This document shows, in pieces, positions 1 to 10,972 of a stretch of 64,000 nt of DNA (its first letter is position 1; each line of letters begins with the position of its first letter). The stretch spans positions 4,199,642-4,263,641 of the forward strand of contig JAGGNK010006559.1 in the NCBI GenBank assembly GCA_017590115.1, given 5' to 3'. The DNA comes from Montifringilla adamsi (taxonomy: Eukaryota > Chordata > Aves > Passeriformes > Passeridae). Position numbers and translations under genes: made by a program. The notes below the pieces were generated by a model. The model was given only the letters and a program-made list of their open reading frames with translations. It made no database searches and had not been told where the DNA came from.

Positions 1-2313
1 ACGGGCTTACGTATTTGAATGTTATGGCTATTTGCATTTCCCCTTGCTTCTTGTTTTCTTATTATACTTCTTACCACACAAGTGCAGAAGCACATGATCA
101 CGAAAGAGAAAAGTAATGAAACCAGTTTCTCTAGAAACTTTGCTAACTACATGAAAACTACAGAGTGATGTCTCAAATTTTACCAAGTTTTTGGGAGTTT
201 TTTAATGAGGAAAATATGGATTTAATGGACTTTGCATGTTCTGTGGAAGATAATGGATTTTGCGTAGATGCAAAATGAAGTATTTCTAAGTAAGGTCAAA
301 GTATTTCCTTTCAAAAGCATCAAAGCAATCATCAAAGGCTTAGCTCTTTTGACTTAGTATTACTGCAAGGTTGAGGCAAGAACATTTGAGCTAAATGCTA
401 CCTCTTTATCCAGCTTCACTGGGTATACCAATAGCCAGAATCATTAACGCCAGAGCAACAGAAATACAGAGAAGATCTAATTTCCACTAATCCTCAAAAC
501 CAAAATACATATCAGCAATTTATTAATTGTGATTTCTACAACAAATACAGAACATAAACTGTCACACTTGTCTCAGTTTTACAAGCATTTTGGTGATTAA
601 AATGCAGTAGACTAGCCTTCATCAAAAAACTACATTTAGTAAGGCCACAGTGTGACCAAAAAAAGGAGCCAGCAGCTGAACCAAATGTAAAAATGCATAT
701 CATTGTGTCTTTTTCTTCCATGCTGATATGCTCAGGTGAAAATGATATTAAGGCCACCAAGCTTTATAGAGAATTTAATTTTTCTGTGGTCAGGAACAAG
801 TTCAGACAATGTTACAGCAAGCTTACCTTTGATTCTTCACTATTATCTATAGCAGGTAAGTTTTAAAAGATAATTTTTAAGTGAATGCACTCCCATGAAA
901 AGAAATCGGCTGGCAAAGAATGGACTACAATACTTCATTGATTTTCCCATGCTGGACACAAGTTGTTAAACACTTATAAAAATACATGAACTGTCTACTA
1001 TAAATGATTTTTTGAATGCTGGCCATAATGCTAATTTGCAGGAGTAACCTCAGTTACTTCAGCTTTAGAACTGAACTTCACAGATACTTCAGCTTTAAAA
1101 CTGAACTTCACAAAGAAGTGAACTGATCAAGTATGTTTCACATTTGAGGCTTTTAATTACAAGAACTTGTTCAGTCTTGTTAATTATATTCCACCCTCTC
1201 TCTCAAAAGGCAGGAAATGAGGAACAAGAAGAAGAAAAAAGGCAGCAGGGACTAAAAGCATGAGCAGGGACACAGTATTTTAAATTCTTAAGCTGACACA
1301 TTTTTTCACAATTCATTTTTAATCAATATCATTTATCATTTTTAATCTATGCATTCTTTCTGAGCCTTCAGCCATATGTAGAGCAAAAACCTAGTGGGGT
1401 CAGCAAAAGAAACCTCGAATATACGTTTTCAAATCAACCACAGAGTTGTATGTTTAGCAGTATGTGTTAATAGCCAGACAGATGAGGGAAAATTATCATG
1501 CAATAAAACTTTCAAGACAATGCCAGCTACACTTATTTTCAACTACTCTTCTGCTCCCTGCTGATTCTACCTGCCAGAGTACAGAGGAAATACATAGACT
1601 TCAAGGTTTGATGCTTTTTCAAATTAGCCTCCTTCTCCAAGCGTCTGAAAACAGCTACAAAGAAGCTGCAGAAGCACTGAAGTTAATGCTGTAATTGAAA
1701 GTTGTGCCTCAAAACCTCCCCCACATATGGAAAGGACAAACTGTCAAACCATTACTGGTGACTTCCTACAAGAGCAGCGTTAAAATACGGGAGCATTCAA
1801 GTCGTTGTCCTCAGAAGACCACATTCACTTGCATATTTATCATCACCTCGCAGCCACCAGTCCACAAGAAAAAAAAGCTCAGTTAAGAACGCATGAATAA
1901 TAAAACAAGAACTAAATCTGTGGCAGCTGTGACAGGTATAACTTCTCTCATAATGAAGCAGGTGTCAGCTAAAAGGTACTGCTCTAAGTCTAGGCAAATC
2001 AAATGTCATCATCTTATTCACAGACATTCTTACTGACAATCCAGCTGCAATCATCATACCGATCCAAACCCACCTATAAAAATAGCCCACTTTGATAATT
2101 TTAAACTTACTCCTAATGAGTAACTCACAAATTCTGCATTTATGGCAATAGATTGAAAAATAGCTGTCAGGTTTTCAGTGATTGTATTATCCATGTTCCT
2201 AATGAAAATAAGCATTGTTCCAAAGGCAATTATATTTCAGCTATGTGTTTTTTCTGGGTAATAAATGCAGAATTTATCCATTTAACTGCAGAAAACCAAT
2301 GACATCCACATTA
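1..2313. other. AT-rich non-coding stretch
   Basis: No gene is recognised. The stretch is AT-rich and CpG-poor, and its open frames are at most 76 codons with no recognisable domain. It holds a 30-bp tandem duplication (listed separately) and a consensus-like plus-strand splice donor, AGCAG/GTAAGT, with the GT at 856-857. I found no convincing acceptor to pair with it. Whether this is intergenic or intronic DNA cannot be decided here. Confidence 0.6.
1051..1110. repeat. 30-bp tandem duplication, two copies
   Basis: Two adjacent 30-bp units (1051-1080 and 1081-1110) both begin with CAG and end with CTGAACTTCA. They differ at two positions, T to A and G to A. This is a simple direct duplication that has aged slightly. 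No function is implied. Confidence 0.9.
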
Positions 2314-2690
2314 ATAGAATCATAGAATGATTTGGGTTGCAAGGGATCTTTAAAGTTAGTCATCCAGTTCCAATCCCCCTACCATAGGCATCTTTCACTA
2401 AGACCAGGCTGCTCAAAGCCCTGTTCAACCTGGCTTTGAACACTTCCAGGGATGGGGCATCCCCAGGTTCTCTGGACAGTCTGTTGAAGTGCCTCATCAT
2501 TTTCACAGTAATGGATTTCTTCCTAATATCTAAATCTACCCTCTCTCCGTCTGAACCCATTCCCCCTTATCCTACCACTCACTACAGGCCCTTGTAAAAA
2601 GTCCCTCTTCAGCTTTCTTGTAGGTCCCCTGTGGTACTGCTGGGATAGGTGCTACAGACCCTCCCAGCTGCAGCTTTTGCTCTCAGACAA
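2314..2690 (-). mobile_element. CR1 LINE 3' fragment
   Basis: The left edge (ATAGAATCATAGAATGATTT) is the reverse complement of the usual avian CR1 3' terminus. The sequence then follows the CR1 3' region: the stretch about contrasting adjacent bases GCTCAAAGCCCTGTTCAACC, the segment CCAGGGATGGGGCATCC, and the CCCTTGTAAAAAGTCCCTC block. The element is therefore inserted on the minus strand and truncated at its 5' end, as most CR1 copies are. Similarity fades after about 2660, so the right boundary is approximate. It is not expected to be active. Confidence 0.9.
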
Positions 2691-3799
2691 GCACCCACCA
2701 TTCTGCCTTCAGGGACAGGCAGGATGAGTGCTCTTAGCCTCAGCAGATGGCCACAACCAGGTTTCTGAGTTATGTGCACTACAAGTCTCTTCACTCAGCC
2801 TTGGAACAACATATTTCCTCCAGCATCTGGACATCACCATTAAACACACACAGGTGATTAAGATTTTTAAGCACCGAATTTTGGAAACAGCAAATAAAGC
2901 TAGATTAACAAATTGTTAAAAAAGCTTTTATTCAGTCCCATCTCTGCCACCAAAGTGACAAAATGGGGAAAGAGAGAAAACTACATTGCTCTTTAATGAC
3001 ATTTTAAGGACAATCTAATATGATATGGCTTTGGTTGAGGCTTCATTGATCCTGACAATATCACCACTACAGACTCTGATATCCTGTTCACAACTTGCCC
3101 ATTACCATTTATGAGGACATAAATGCTCATTTTGGAAATTATTCTTTTTCATTAAAATGAGATTAGCATCATTTCAGTTAGAGAAATAAACTTTGTAGTA
3201 TTTCAGGTAATTCTCCTTCCTAACCCACATTTAATTCAAAGCATAGTGTGAGGGGTTTTTTGCAATGGACAGAGGCTATAAATAAATAAGGAAGGCCATG
3301 TGGTAGCAAGTCACAAAACCTAAAAAAATCACACTAAAAATGAAAATAGGACACAGAGGTGAATGCCAGGAAAAAAGAAAGAACCTAGATAGTACTATGA
3401 AAACATGGATATTTAGTTCAAGTTTACCACAGATCATCTACTGAACCAAAGAGCAGCAAGCTCATGTTAGCCTAAAGGAAACATAGGTTATACCTGAGAT
3501 ACCAACGTTTCACCAGATAAAACCTACAGGACGCTATTGGCATGTACGCAGGGCTTTCCTCACACATGTTTAGGGTCAGCACACCTATGTACTGAATTTC
3601 TTTACTGCCAGAGAGAAGTGTGAATGTATATTAATGCAAATGGACTCAGGCTTCCCTGAAAAAAAAACCAGCTTCAGTGTTGGGCCTACCCTGAATAAAT
3701 TAGCATTCATAACAAATGAGAATGTTTAACTCTCTTATAAAACCATTTACCACAGCGGGGGGTGGGAGGGTCTGTGTTACATTTTGCTTTTAGTAGTGC
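2691..3799. other. Non-coding spacer between two CR1 copies
   Basis: No gene, RNA gene or recognisable repeat is seen. The sequence is AT-rich with scattered short A runs and one short G-rich patch near 3758-3770. The short frames here show no domain. Confidence 0.55.
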
Positions 3800-5348
3800 T
3801 TGAGGGAAAGGCTGAGGTATTTAATACCTTCTTTGCCTCAGTCTCTAATTATAAAGCCTTTTGTCCGGATATCCAGGCCCCTGAGCTGTAAGAAAGGGAG
3901 GGGAGCAGAATGAAGCCTCCAAAATCCAAGGGAAATGGTCAGTGACCTGCTACACCACTTAGGCACACAAGCCCATGGGGCTGGATAGGATCCACCCAAG
4001 AATGCTGAGGGAGCAGGTGGAAGCGCTCACCAAGCCACATTCCGTCATTTACCAGCAGTCCTGGCTGGCTGGGGAGGTCCCAGTCGCCTGAAGGTTAGGC
4101 AATGTGACACCCATCTATGAGAAAGGCCAGAAGGAGGATCCAGGGAACTACAGGCCTGTCAGTCTGACCTCTCTGCCAGAGAAGCTCATGGAGCAGAGCA
4201 TCCTGAGTGCCATCCCACAGCCAGCGGATCAGGCACTACCATCATGGGTTTGTGAAAGGCAATTCTTGGCAATTCTTAACCTGATCTTCTTCCTTTATAG
4301 GGTGACCTGATCAGTGTGTGAAGGAAAGGCTGTGAATGCGGTCTACCTGGACTTCAATAATATTTTTGCCACTGTCTCCCACAACATTATCCTGGCTGCT
4401 CATTACTTGGATGGCAGCACTATTCACAGGGTAACAAACTGCTGATGGCTGGGCCCAGAAAGTGATGGTGAACAATTTACATCCAGCTGGCAACCAGTCA
4501 CAAGTGGTGTTTCCCAAAGCTCTTTACTGGGGCCACTCCTGGCCTGTTTAATATTGATTATCTGGACAAGGGGATGTGAGTGCATCCTCAGTCTGTTCAC
4601 AAACACCACCAGGGCAGGGGAGTTGATCTGAGATGGGGTAGAAAGCCTCTAGAGAGTGATCTGGACTGGTTGGATTAATGGGCTGAGGTCAGCTGGATGA
4701 GGTTCAGCTTGGTCAAATGCCAGGTCCTGCGCTTGGTCACGACAACCCCATGCAGCACTACAGCCTTGGGGCAGAGTGGCTGGAAAGCTGCTTGGTGGAA
4801 AGGGACCTGGGCGTGCTGATGAACAGCACAACAACAGGAATGTGACCCAGCTGTGCCCAGACAGCCAAGAAGGCCAGTGGCATCCTGGCTTGTATCAGCA
4901 ATAGTGTGGCCAGCAGGACTAGGGCAGAGATCATCTCCTTGTACTCGGCACTGGTGAGCTGCACCTCAAAAACTGCTTAGGGTTTTGAGTGCCTCACTCC
5001 AGGAAAGACACTGAGGCACTGGAGAGTGTCCAGAGAAGGGCAATGGAGCTAGTGAAGGGTCTGGAGCACAAGGCCTGTGAGGAGCAGCTGGGGGAACTGG
5101 GGATGCTTAGCTTGGAGAAGAGTAGGCTCAGGGGAGACCTTATTGCTCTCTAAAACTGCCTGAAAGGAGGCTGTAGTCAGGTGAGGGTCATTATCTTCTC
5201 TCAAGTAGCAATTCATAGTACAAAAGAAAATGGCCTCAAGTTGCACCATGGGAGGTTTAGATTGGACTTTATTCCATTGATAGTGCTGATTAATGGCTGG
5301 ACTCGATCTTAGAGGTCTTTTCCAACCTAAAGCATTCTATGATTCTAT
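3800..5348 (+). mobile_element. CR1 LINE, 5'-truncated, about 1.55 kb
   Basis: This is the longest CR1 copy in the window. It enters in the middle of ORF2, with the ACAGGCCTGTCAGTCTGACC block near 4152, and continues through the reverse-transcriptase region. It ends in the typical 3' tail GCATTCTATGATTCTAT. The part just before the tail (about 5265-5280) is shortened compared with the usual CR1 3' UTR. Its 5' segment aligns with the separate copy at 10.2-11.0 kb, which lacks about 1.19 kb present here (3960 to 5134). Boundaries are good to about 10-20 bases. Confidence 0.93.
4104..4437 (+). pseudogene. Decayed CR1 ORF2 reverse-transcriptase remnant
   Basis: In one frame the sequence reads a CR1-like stretch with PIYEKGQKEDPGNYRPVSLT, then an in-frame TGA at 4308-4310. 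The same frame resumes to give VYLDFNNIFATVSHN, the counterpart of reverse-transcriptase motif A. In intact elements motif A has an aspartate within F-D-T. Here that position reads alanine (FATV), so a catalytic residue is lost as well as the frame being broken. Another stop follows near 4437. This is a dead fragment of the enzyme that copies CR1 RNA into DNA at the target site. Confidence 0.85.
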
Positions 5349-8300
5349 CTGGAGAACAATGGATAATTACATTTTTCATCCAACTCAGAGAGTTACAGCA
5401 GCACAGTGGCCAGTCGTGTACTTTCCCACTCTGGCATTAGGAAAGCGAAGACATGCTGCATAACATATTGCTTTGACTAAACTAGGTTGTACATCTCCAT
5501 CAGAGTATTTCCCATCTCTTACGCCAAAACCGCAACTGCCCAACTGGCAATGGATCCAGAGAATAATTTAAAAAGCAGAAGTAACATAAAAGACTGAAAT
5601 AAGTTATCTGTAAGGAAACAATACGTACACACATCTACATATAATGTGTATATATAATATATGGGATATATAAATTTACATGAATACAAATTTAATTCGG
5701 GAAAAGATCAGTAGCAATAGGAAAGAAACTCAGAGATTGTCTCAGTTTTATAGTGTGAAGAGTTTTATCACATTTCAGGGGATGCTATATTACATTTAGT
5801 CCAGTTTTTAGCACTTTTTAAAATAGTCTCTGCACAATCACCTAGCAAAAGCACTCCTGAAAAATGTACTACCTACCCCATGAAGCACCTAAGCCACAGG
5901 AGTGCTGATCTGCATTATATTACATGCTGATGCATCCTATATTACAATCTACAATTTAGGCAAAGGCACACAAATGAAAAATAAAAGCAGAGAGAAACCA
6001 GGCAGCAAGTCCAGAGCTACACAGCAGAGACTGGGGCAGAATTAAAATGAGATTATGAGATCTAAACTTCTGCATAAATTATATTAAGTTTTCTTTTAAA
6101 CCACGCTGGGACGGCTCACCTCCAACCATTGCTCAAGATATCAAAAAAAAAAAAAATCTGCTCTACAAATTTGTGCAGCAAGTCTTTTCACTCCAGGCAG
6201 CCAAAAAATCCACTGTTCTCAAAAAGATAACTCACAAACAAATGATTGTGTATTTTCTTTTATTGCTATGCTTTTAAAGAAATACCTTTTTTCTCAAAGC
6301 ATAATCCAAAATTTTGGTCTTGGAGAGGTAAACAGTTTAAAAATACAATAGAAAACAGTCTCTTTATCAAAATTCATCTTTCAAAGAAGATTTTAAAAGA
6401 TTATTTTTATACAATTTAACAATACCCCTCTACATGATACAAAGGTAGCTTTGATGCTACTGCATTTATAACAATGTTTTATTCATGTATTTCTTTTGTA
6501 GCTCTGTCACTAAGAATCGAATCAGCTACATACAACTTAATTCTTCCCCTGCTAGTTGCGTGATGAGAAAGACTATATTGCTTTCTGATTGCAGTAAAAC
6601 AAAATGAAATACATTACTTGTCTGTTCTACTTTGAGTAACAAATGCAGTGAGTATGAGAGATGACATGCATGGCTACTTTTCAACAGAGGTGTCACACAT
6701 ATAGAGTACTTTTTTTTGTTATACATATTTCTGTATTTTCCAAAACTGCATCTACAGCTGTGGATCAAGTCCCTGAAGTACTCTGACCTATTATCCTTTA
6801 TATTTGGTTGCAACAGATATTTTGTGACACTGGTAGCTAAAGGGCAAAAGCATATTATGCACCTAAATATTTCCATTCCTCAATAATGAGGGACTTAAAT
6901 TGCTTTGTTAATAATAAAAATATCATAAACAAGCCACACTTAATGCCCACTAGTACTTTCAGATTTCATCTGAAATTTATTTTAGTGCAGTATATGAGGG
7001 AAACATTTTTAAAATCTCTGGAAATGAAAAATCAGCTGTTAATTTTCTCCTCAGATTAAATGAAGAGTACAGCTAAACACTTTGTTAGCAAAGCAGATTG
7101 CCAGTGGCTATGGGTGATGACAATCCAGTGTCACATGGCAAAGTAGAGTATGGTATTGATTACTTCACAATAGTGTATGAAAGGTACTAAAGTATCTTCA
7201 AAGAAAACCTCAGGTTACCTTTTCTTTGGAAAAAAAAAAAACAATTAAATGACCAACTAGGAAAATGTCTTCTTGATTAGAAGACAACCTCCCAGGCTTC
7301 ATGTCCTGTAAACCCAGATAAACCATAAGAAGATCTGTTACATAGCCCAGCTCCCTCCTACAGTTCCTGCAGAAAAATGGCATATCCCTTCCATCAATGC
7401 TCCAAGCCTGAAAGAAAAGTCATAGCATGTGAAAATTACAGACTCCCAAGGATAAAAAGTCTTCAATCTCAAGTTTAAATTGGAAGTTCTGGAGAAGAAA
7501 AAATCCCCAAGATTAGAAGAGGAATGTTATGAATTATCCTGGACATATGAACTTGGTGTTAGCAATCTGACACAATTAATGTCTTTGGAATTTTGTCCTC
7601 AATTCTAAAGGAACATGTCACACATTAAAAGCAAATAGCAAGAGTAGTTAGATATCTAAGCTATTGAGTCCAAAATATGTGGCTTTGGAGGCATAGTAAG
7701 AATTCACTGTAAGCATAACATGAAGTTAAGATTCCATAGAAACAGAAGAAATTATCATTTTAATTCATGCAGATGATGCTCTGGTGCTGTTCTGTAATGC
7801 AACAAGATGGATTCTCCTGGTGGTTAAAAGCAATTTTGAAGTTGTTGGTACTATTATATGTACAAAAAAAAAAAAAAAAAAGCAAAACCGAAGACAAAAG
7901 CATCACAGATGTGGCCAAAAAAGGCAATGGGAAACAAAAGAGAATCACAGGAACACTAGCAATACAAGCATAGAAGAAAGCTCAGAGAATGCATTTCACA
8001 CAGATTCTTGGCACTAAGGAGAATTTTTAGAATAAAGAGACCCCCTTTATTATTCCTATTCTTCTTTTATTTAGGAAGATATAATTTTATGAAGATTTGT
8101 TCTGCAAACAAATGAAGATGCACTGACTATTATAAGCAATTATCTTATCACTTTTCCTTCCCAACAGAATAACCTATGAGAATGTGAATACTGACTAACC
8201 ATTTATCTAAAAAGATATTGTGCTATATACTCCCTTTTGGATATAGTTGGACTACAATCAAATACAATACTGATCCTGGTTATGATTCTGATGTTACAGA

Positions 8301-10195
8301 GGTCCAAAGATAGTATGACTCCTAAACCACTTAGCAGCATCCACCAATATTTGAAATAGCTGGGTACAGCTCTGCCAAACTGTTCATCAAGAATCCCATT
8401 GCTTTGCCATTGTAGGCACTGCAAAATGATGCCCGAAGTTCCCTTGGAAGCACTGCCAAGAGAGAATCATGCATTGCATCTTCTTGACTACATGTCCATG
8501 GGTTTACTGTGGATTCAGCTAATGCCATAGGCTTTTGGCAGCTGGCAGTATGCACAGTGTAAAACATCATTCAGCTTCACTGTCTCAATCACTGTGCTCC
8601 ACAGAGCAGAAAATTAAGTTCGACAGATTTAAAGGAGGGTCTTGTCATTCATTGTAATTCATTTAAAACATTATATATATGGCTTTAAGATCTCATCTGT
8701 AACTTCCAAAGAATGATGACTGAGTCAGTGTGATTATTTTATACCATTATAGAAAAAAACCCAAACCCAAATTATGAGTTATGATCAAGTGTTCATTTTC
8801 ATTCCCATGGACAGAAGCACTGATATCATTTCTATCTCTAGACATTCTTTCATTTTGAGAGGAGCTTAATTTCTGTATCATCTAACCTTAACTAACATGA
8901 AGAGTAATTTTTTTTCATATTGCAAGCGGGTAAGAATTTTGTGCTGAAATTACCTTTTTAATGGAAAAAGAGAAATTATAGGTGACTTTTTAGTACAAAG
9001 TGTGTCAGGTTTCATGAATTTTCTGTAAAATTTAAGCAGCACTCTTCTGTAGCCTGGCTTGTATATGCTGCTTTTAGGACACCACATTCACTCCACTGGG
9101 GAGGAGTCAGTTCTACAGGCAACTCAGAAGGCAAACATCTCCAACACCTCAGGAATGAAATTATCCTAAATTCAAAGAATCCATGACTTTATGTCATGGA
9201 AAACACTGTACTTCCAGTGTTCCTGGCCATGGTCTGGAGCAGCCTACCTGGGAAAGGCCTTTTTTGTTTCTAGCCCCAACACACAATTCCTATCTACCTA
9301 GCCAAATTATTTCCCTTTCTCTTTCACTGCACAGTCCTTGGCCTCTCAGTGTCCACATTGCATATATACTAACTTGCACACAGACTCCTGGTTGGAGCAA
9401 TCCAAATAGTTCCCTTCATGAGAGACTCTGATCACAGATGAGAAGACAATACACTCCAAGACCCGTGCAGTGCACAGGCAGTTCACATCACCCACCACAA
9501 GTCACTCCTTAGCCCCACAATGAAGACCTCCCGAGAACAGTGCATCTCAGTCTCCAGCTATACTTTTTTTCTAAGTCCAAAATTTTCCATTGGTTAGACA
9601 CACCAACTCTACACCTCAATTAATCTGCAAACAAAGTCAGGGCTGGATGCAGGGCCTGTAATAATGTCCTTAAACATGACACTGGAAGTGCCACTGAGAA
9701 GTGCCACATTGCTTTCAGGTCCCCCTTGTGCCACCAGTGTTGAGGCCACCAGTTTAAGAGTTATGAGAGGTTTTGATCGAATGAGCTACAGTCTCCGTGA
9801 AGCCTTCAATATTTACACTAATGGTGTGTTAGTTATTTTCATATCATCCACCTGTCTTATTTTTATCATAAAGATCGGGAAAAGAAGAGATAAAATGCTA
9901 ATTTATTAAAGAATTTCTCTCACAAGATAAACCTCTTCATTCAATCGTTAACATTTGCACTTTACTGATGGGACATTTTTTAGATTTTCTACAGCTATCT
10001 TGACTTAGTAGCTTCTGAATTTGAAAGCTTACTTAATGCCTACTGCTGTTTCATCTTTGTTTATTCTACTTAGTCACCAAGGCACAGTGGACCCCCATCT
10101 CTGGGGAAGCCTGCTGCCTCCATGATGTCAGGAAAACATTTTCCTACCCTGATACAGCCCTCAGATTACTCTCCACTACTAATTCTTCAGGTGGG
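5349..10195. other. AT-rich non-coding block
   Basis: No gene is recognised in this 4.8 kb. It contains short AT microsatellite-like sequence (about 5637-5675), A runs at about 6153-6166, 7229-7240 and 7862-7880, and a slightly more C-rich stretch at about 9180-9560 that looks like neither an exon nor a known repeat to me. The frames here lack any domain I can name. Confidence 0.55.
6526..6876 (-). other. Unrecognised open frame, 116 codons
   Basis: This is the longest stop-free frame in the AT-rich left part. It encodes a cysteine-rich and leucine-rich peptide starting MEIFRCIICF. I see no signal-peptide layout, no zinc-binding spacing and no match to a family I know. AT-rich DNA rarely gives frames this long but will do so in 64 kb on two strands, and no splice sites or promoter support it. 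Most likely it is chance. Confidence 0.08.
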
Positions 10196-10342
10196 CAGCA
10201 AAAGGGGCATGCAATCCTGACGGACTACAAGGATATTGTGAAATTATGCAGGAAGAAAATTAGAAGTGCCAAAGCCCAAACTAGAATATTATTTGACTAT
10301 TGCTATAAAAGACAATAAAAATGTTTTTTTAAAATACATTCA

Positions 10343-10343
<1 letters not shown>

Positions 10344-10384
<41 letters not shown>
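10344..10384 (+). repeat. A41 homopolymer inside CR1
   Basis: There are 41 consecutive A residues. CR1 sequence lies on both sides (ORF2 before; CATCCTTTATGAGATG and onward after), so this is an expansion of an A-rich CR1 segment and not a retroposon poly-A tail. Confidence 0.95.
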
Positions 10385-10388
<4 letters not shown>

Positions 10389-10804
10389 CATCCTTTATGA
10401 GATGAGTGGGGAATAAAACACTAACAACAAACAGATGAGAAAAATGGTGAGATACTTAAAGCCTTCTTTGCCTCAGTCTTTACTAGTAAGACCAGTTCTC
10501 TGGGTACCCAATTCCCTGAGCTGGAAGACAGGAACAGGGAGCAGAAGGAAGCCCCTACAATCTATATTCCAAGGGAAAATGGTTAGGGACCAGCTGCAAC
10601 ACAAGGTATAGACCTTATTGCTCTCCACAACTTCTGGAGAAGAGGCTGGAGCCAGATGGGGGCTGTCTCTTCTCCCAGGTGACAACTGATAGGACAAGAG
10701 TAAATGGCCTCAAGCTGCACTAGGGGAGGTTTAGATCAGATATTAGGAAGAGTTAACTCACCAAAAAGTGGTCTGGCATTTGAACAGGCTGCCCAGAGAT
10801 CAAA

Positions 10805-10860
10805 ATCTACCCAACTTTTAAATACAACCATCCCTGGTTGTATTTAAAAGTTGGGTAGAT
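10805..10860. repeat. Perfect 26-bp inverted repeat, 4-nt loop
   Basis: The left arm 10805-10830 (ATCTACCCAACTTTTAAATA and six more bases) is the exact reverse complement of the right arm 10835-10860, with TCCC between them. The right arm is the normal CR1 3' sequence, read before GTGGTGCTTAGGGACATGG. The left arm is not expected there, so it is probably an inverted copy templated from the right arm. No mismatch is present. Confidence 0.97.
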
Positions 10861-10972
10861 GTGGTGCTTAGGGACATGGTTAATGAATGGATTTGGCAGT
10901 ACTAGGTTAATAGTTGGACTTGGTCATCTTAAAGATCTTTTCCAATCTAAATGATTCTATGATCTTGTAAAA

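Larger units (their letters stand above)
10196..10972 (+). mobile_element. CR1 LINE with large internal deletion
   Basis: The element starts with a CR1 ORF2 segment (GACTACAAGGATATTGTG, then GCCAAAGCCCAAACTAGA) and runs through GCCTTCTTTGCCTCAGTC. At about 10607-10610 it jumps to the 3' region (ACCTTATTGCTCTCCACAAC), skipping about 1.19 kb relative to the copy at 3800-5348. It ends with AATGATTCTATGATC. It carries a 41-nt A run and a perfect inverted repeat, both listed separately. All reading frames are destroyed. Confidence 0.9.
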
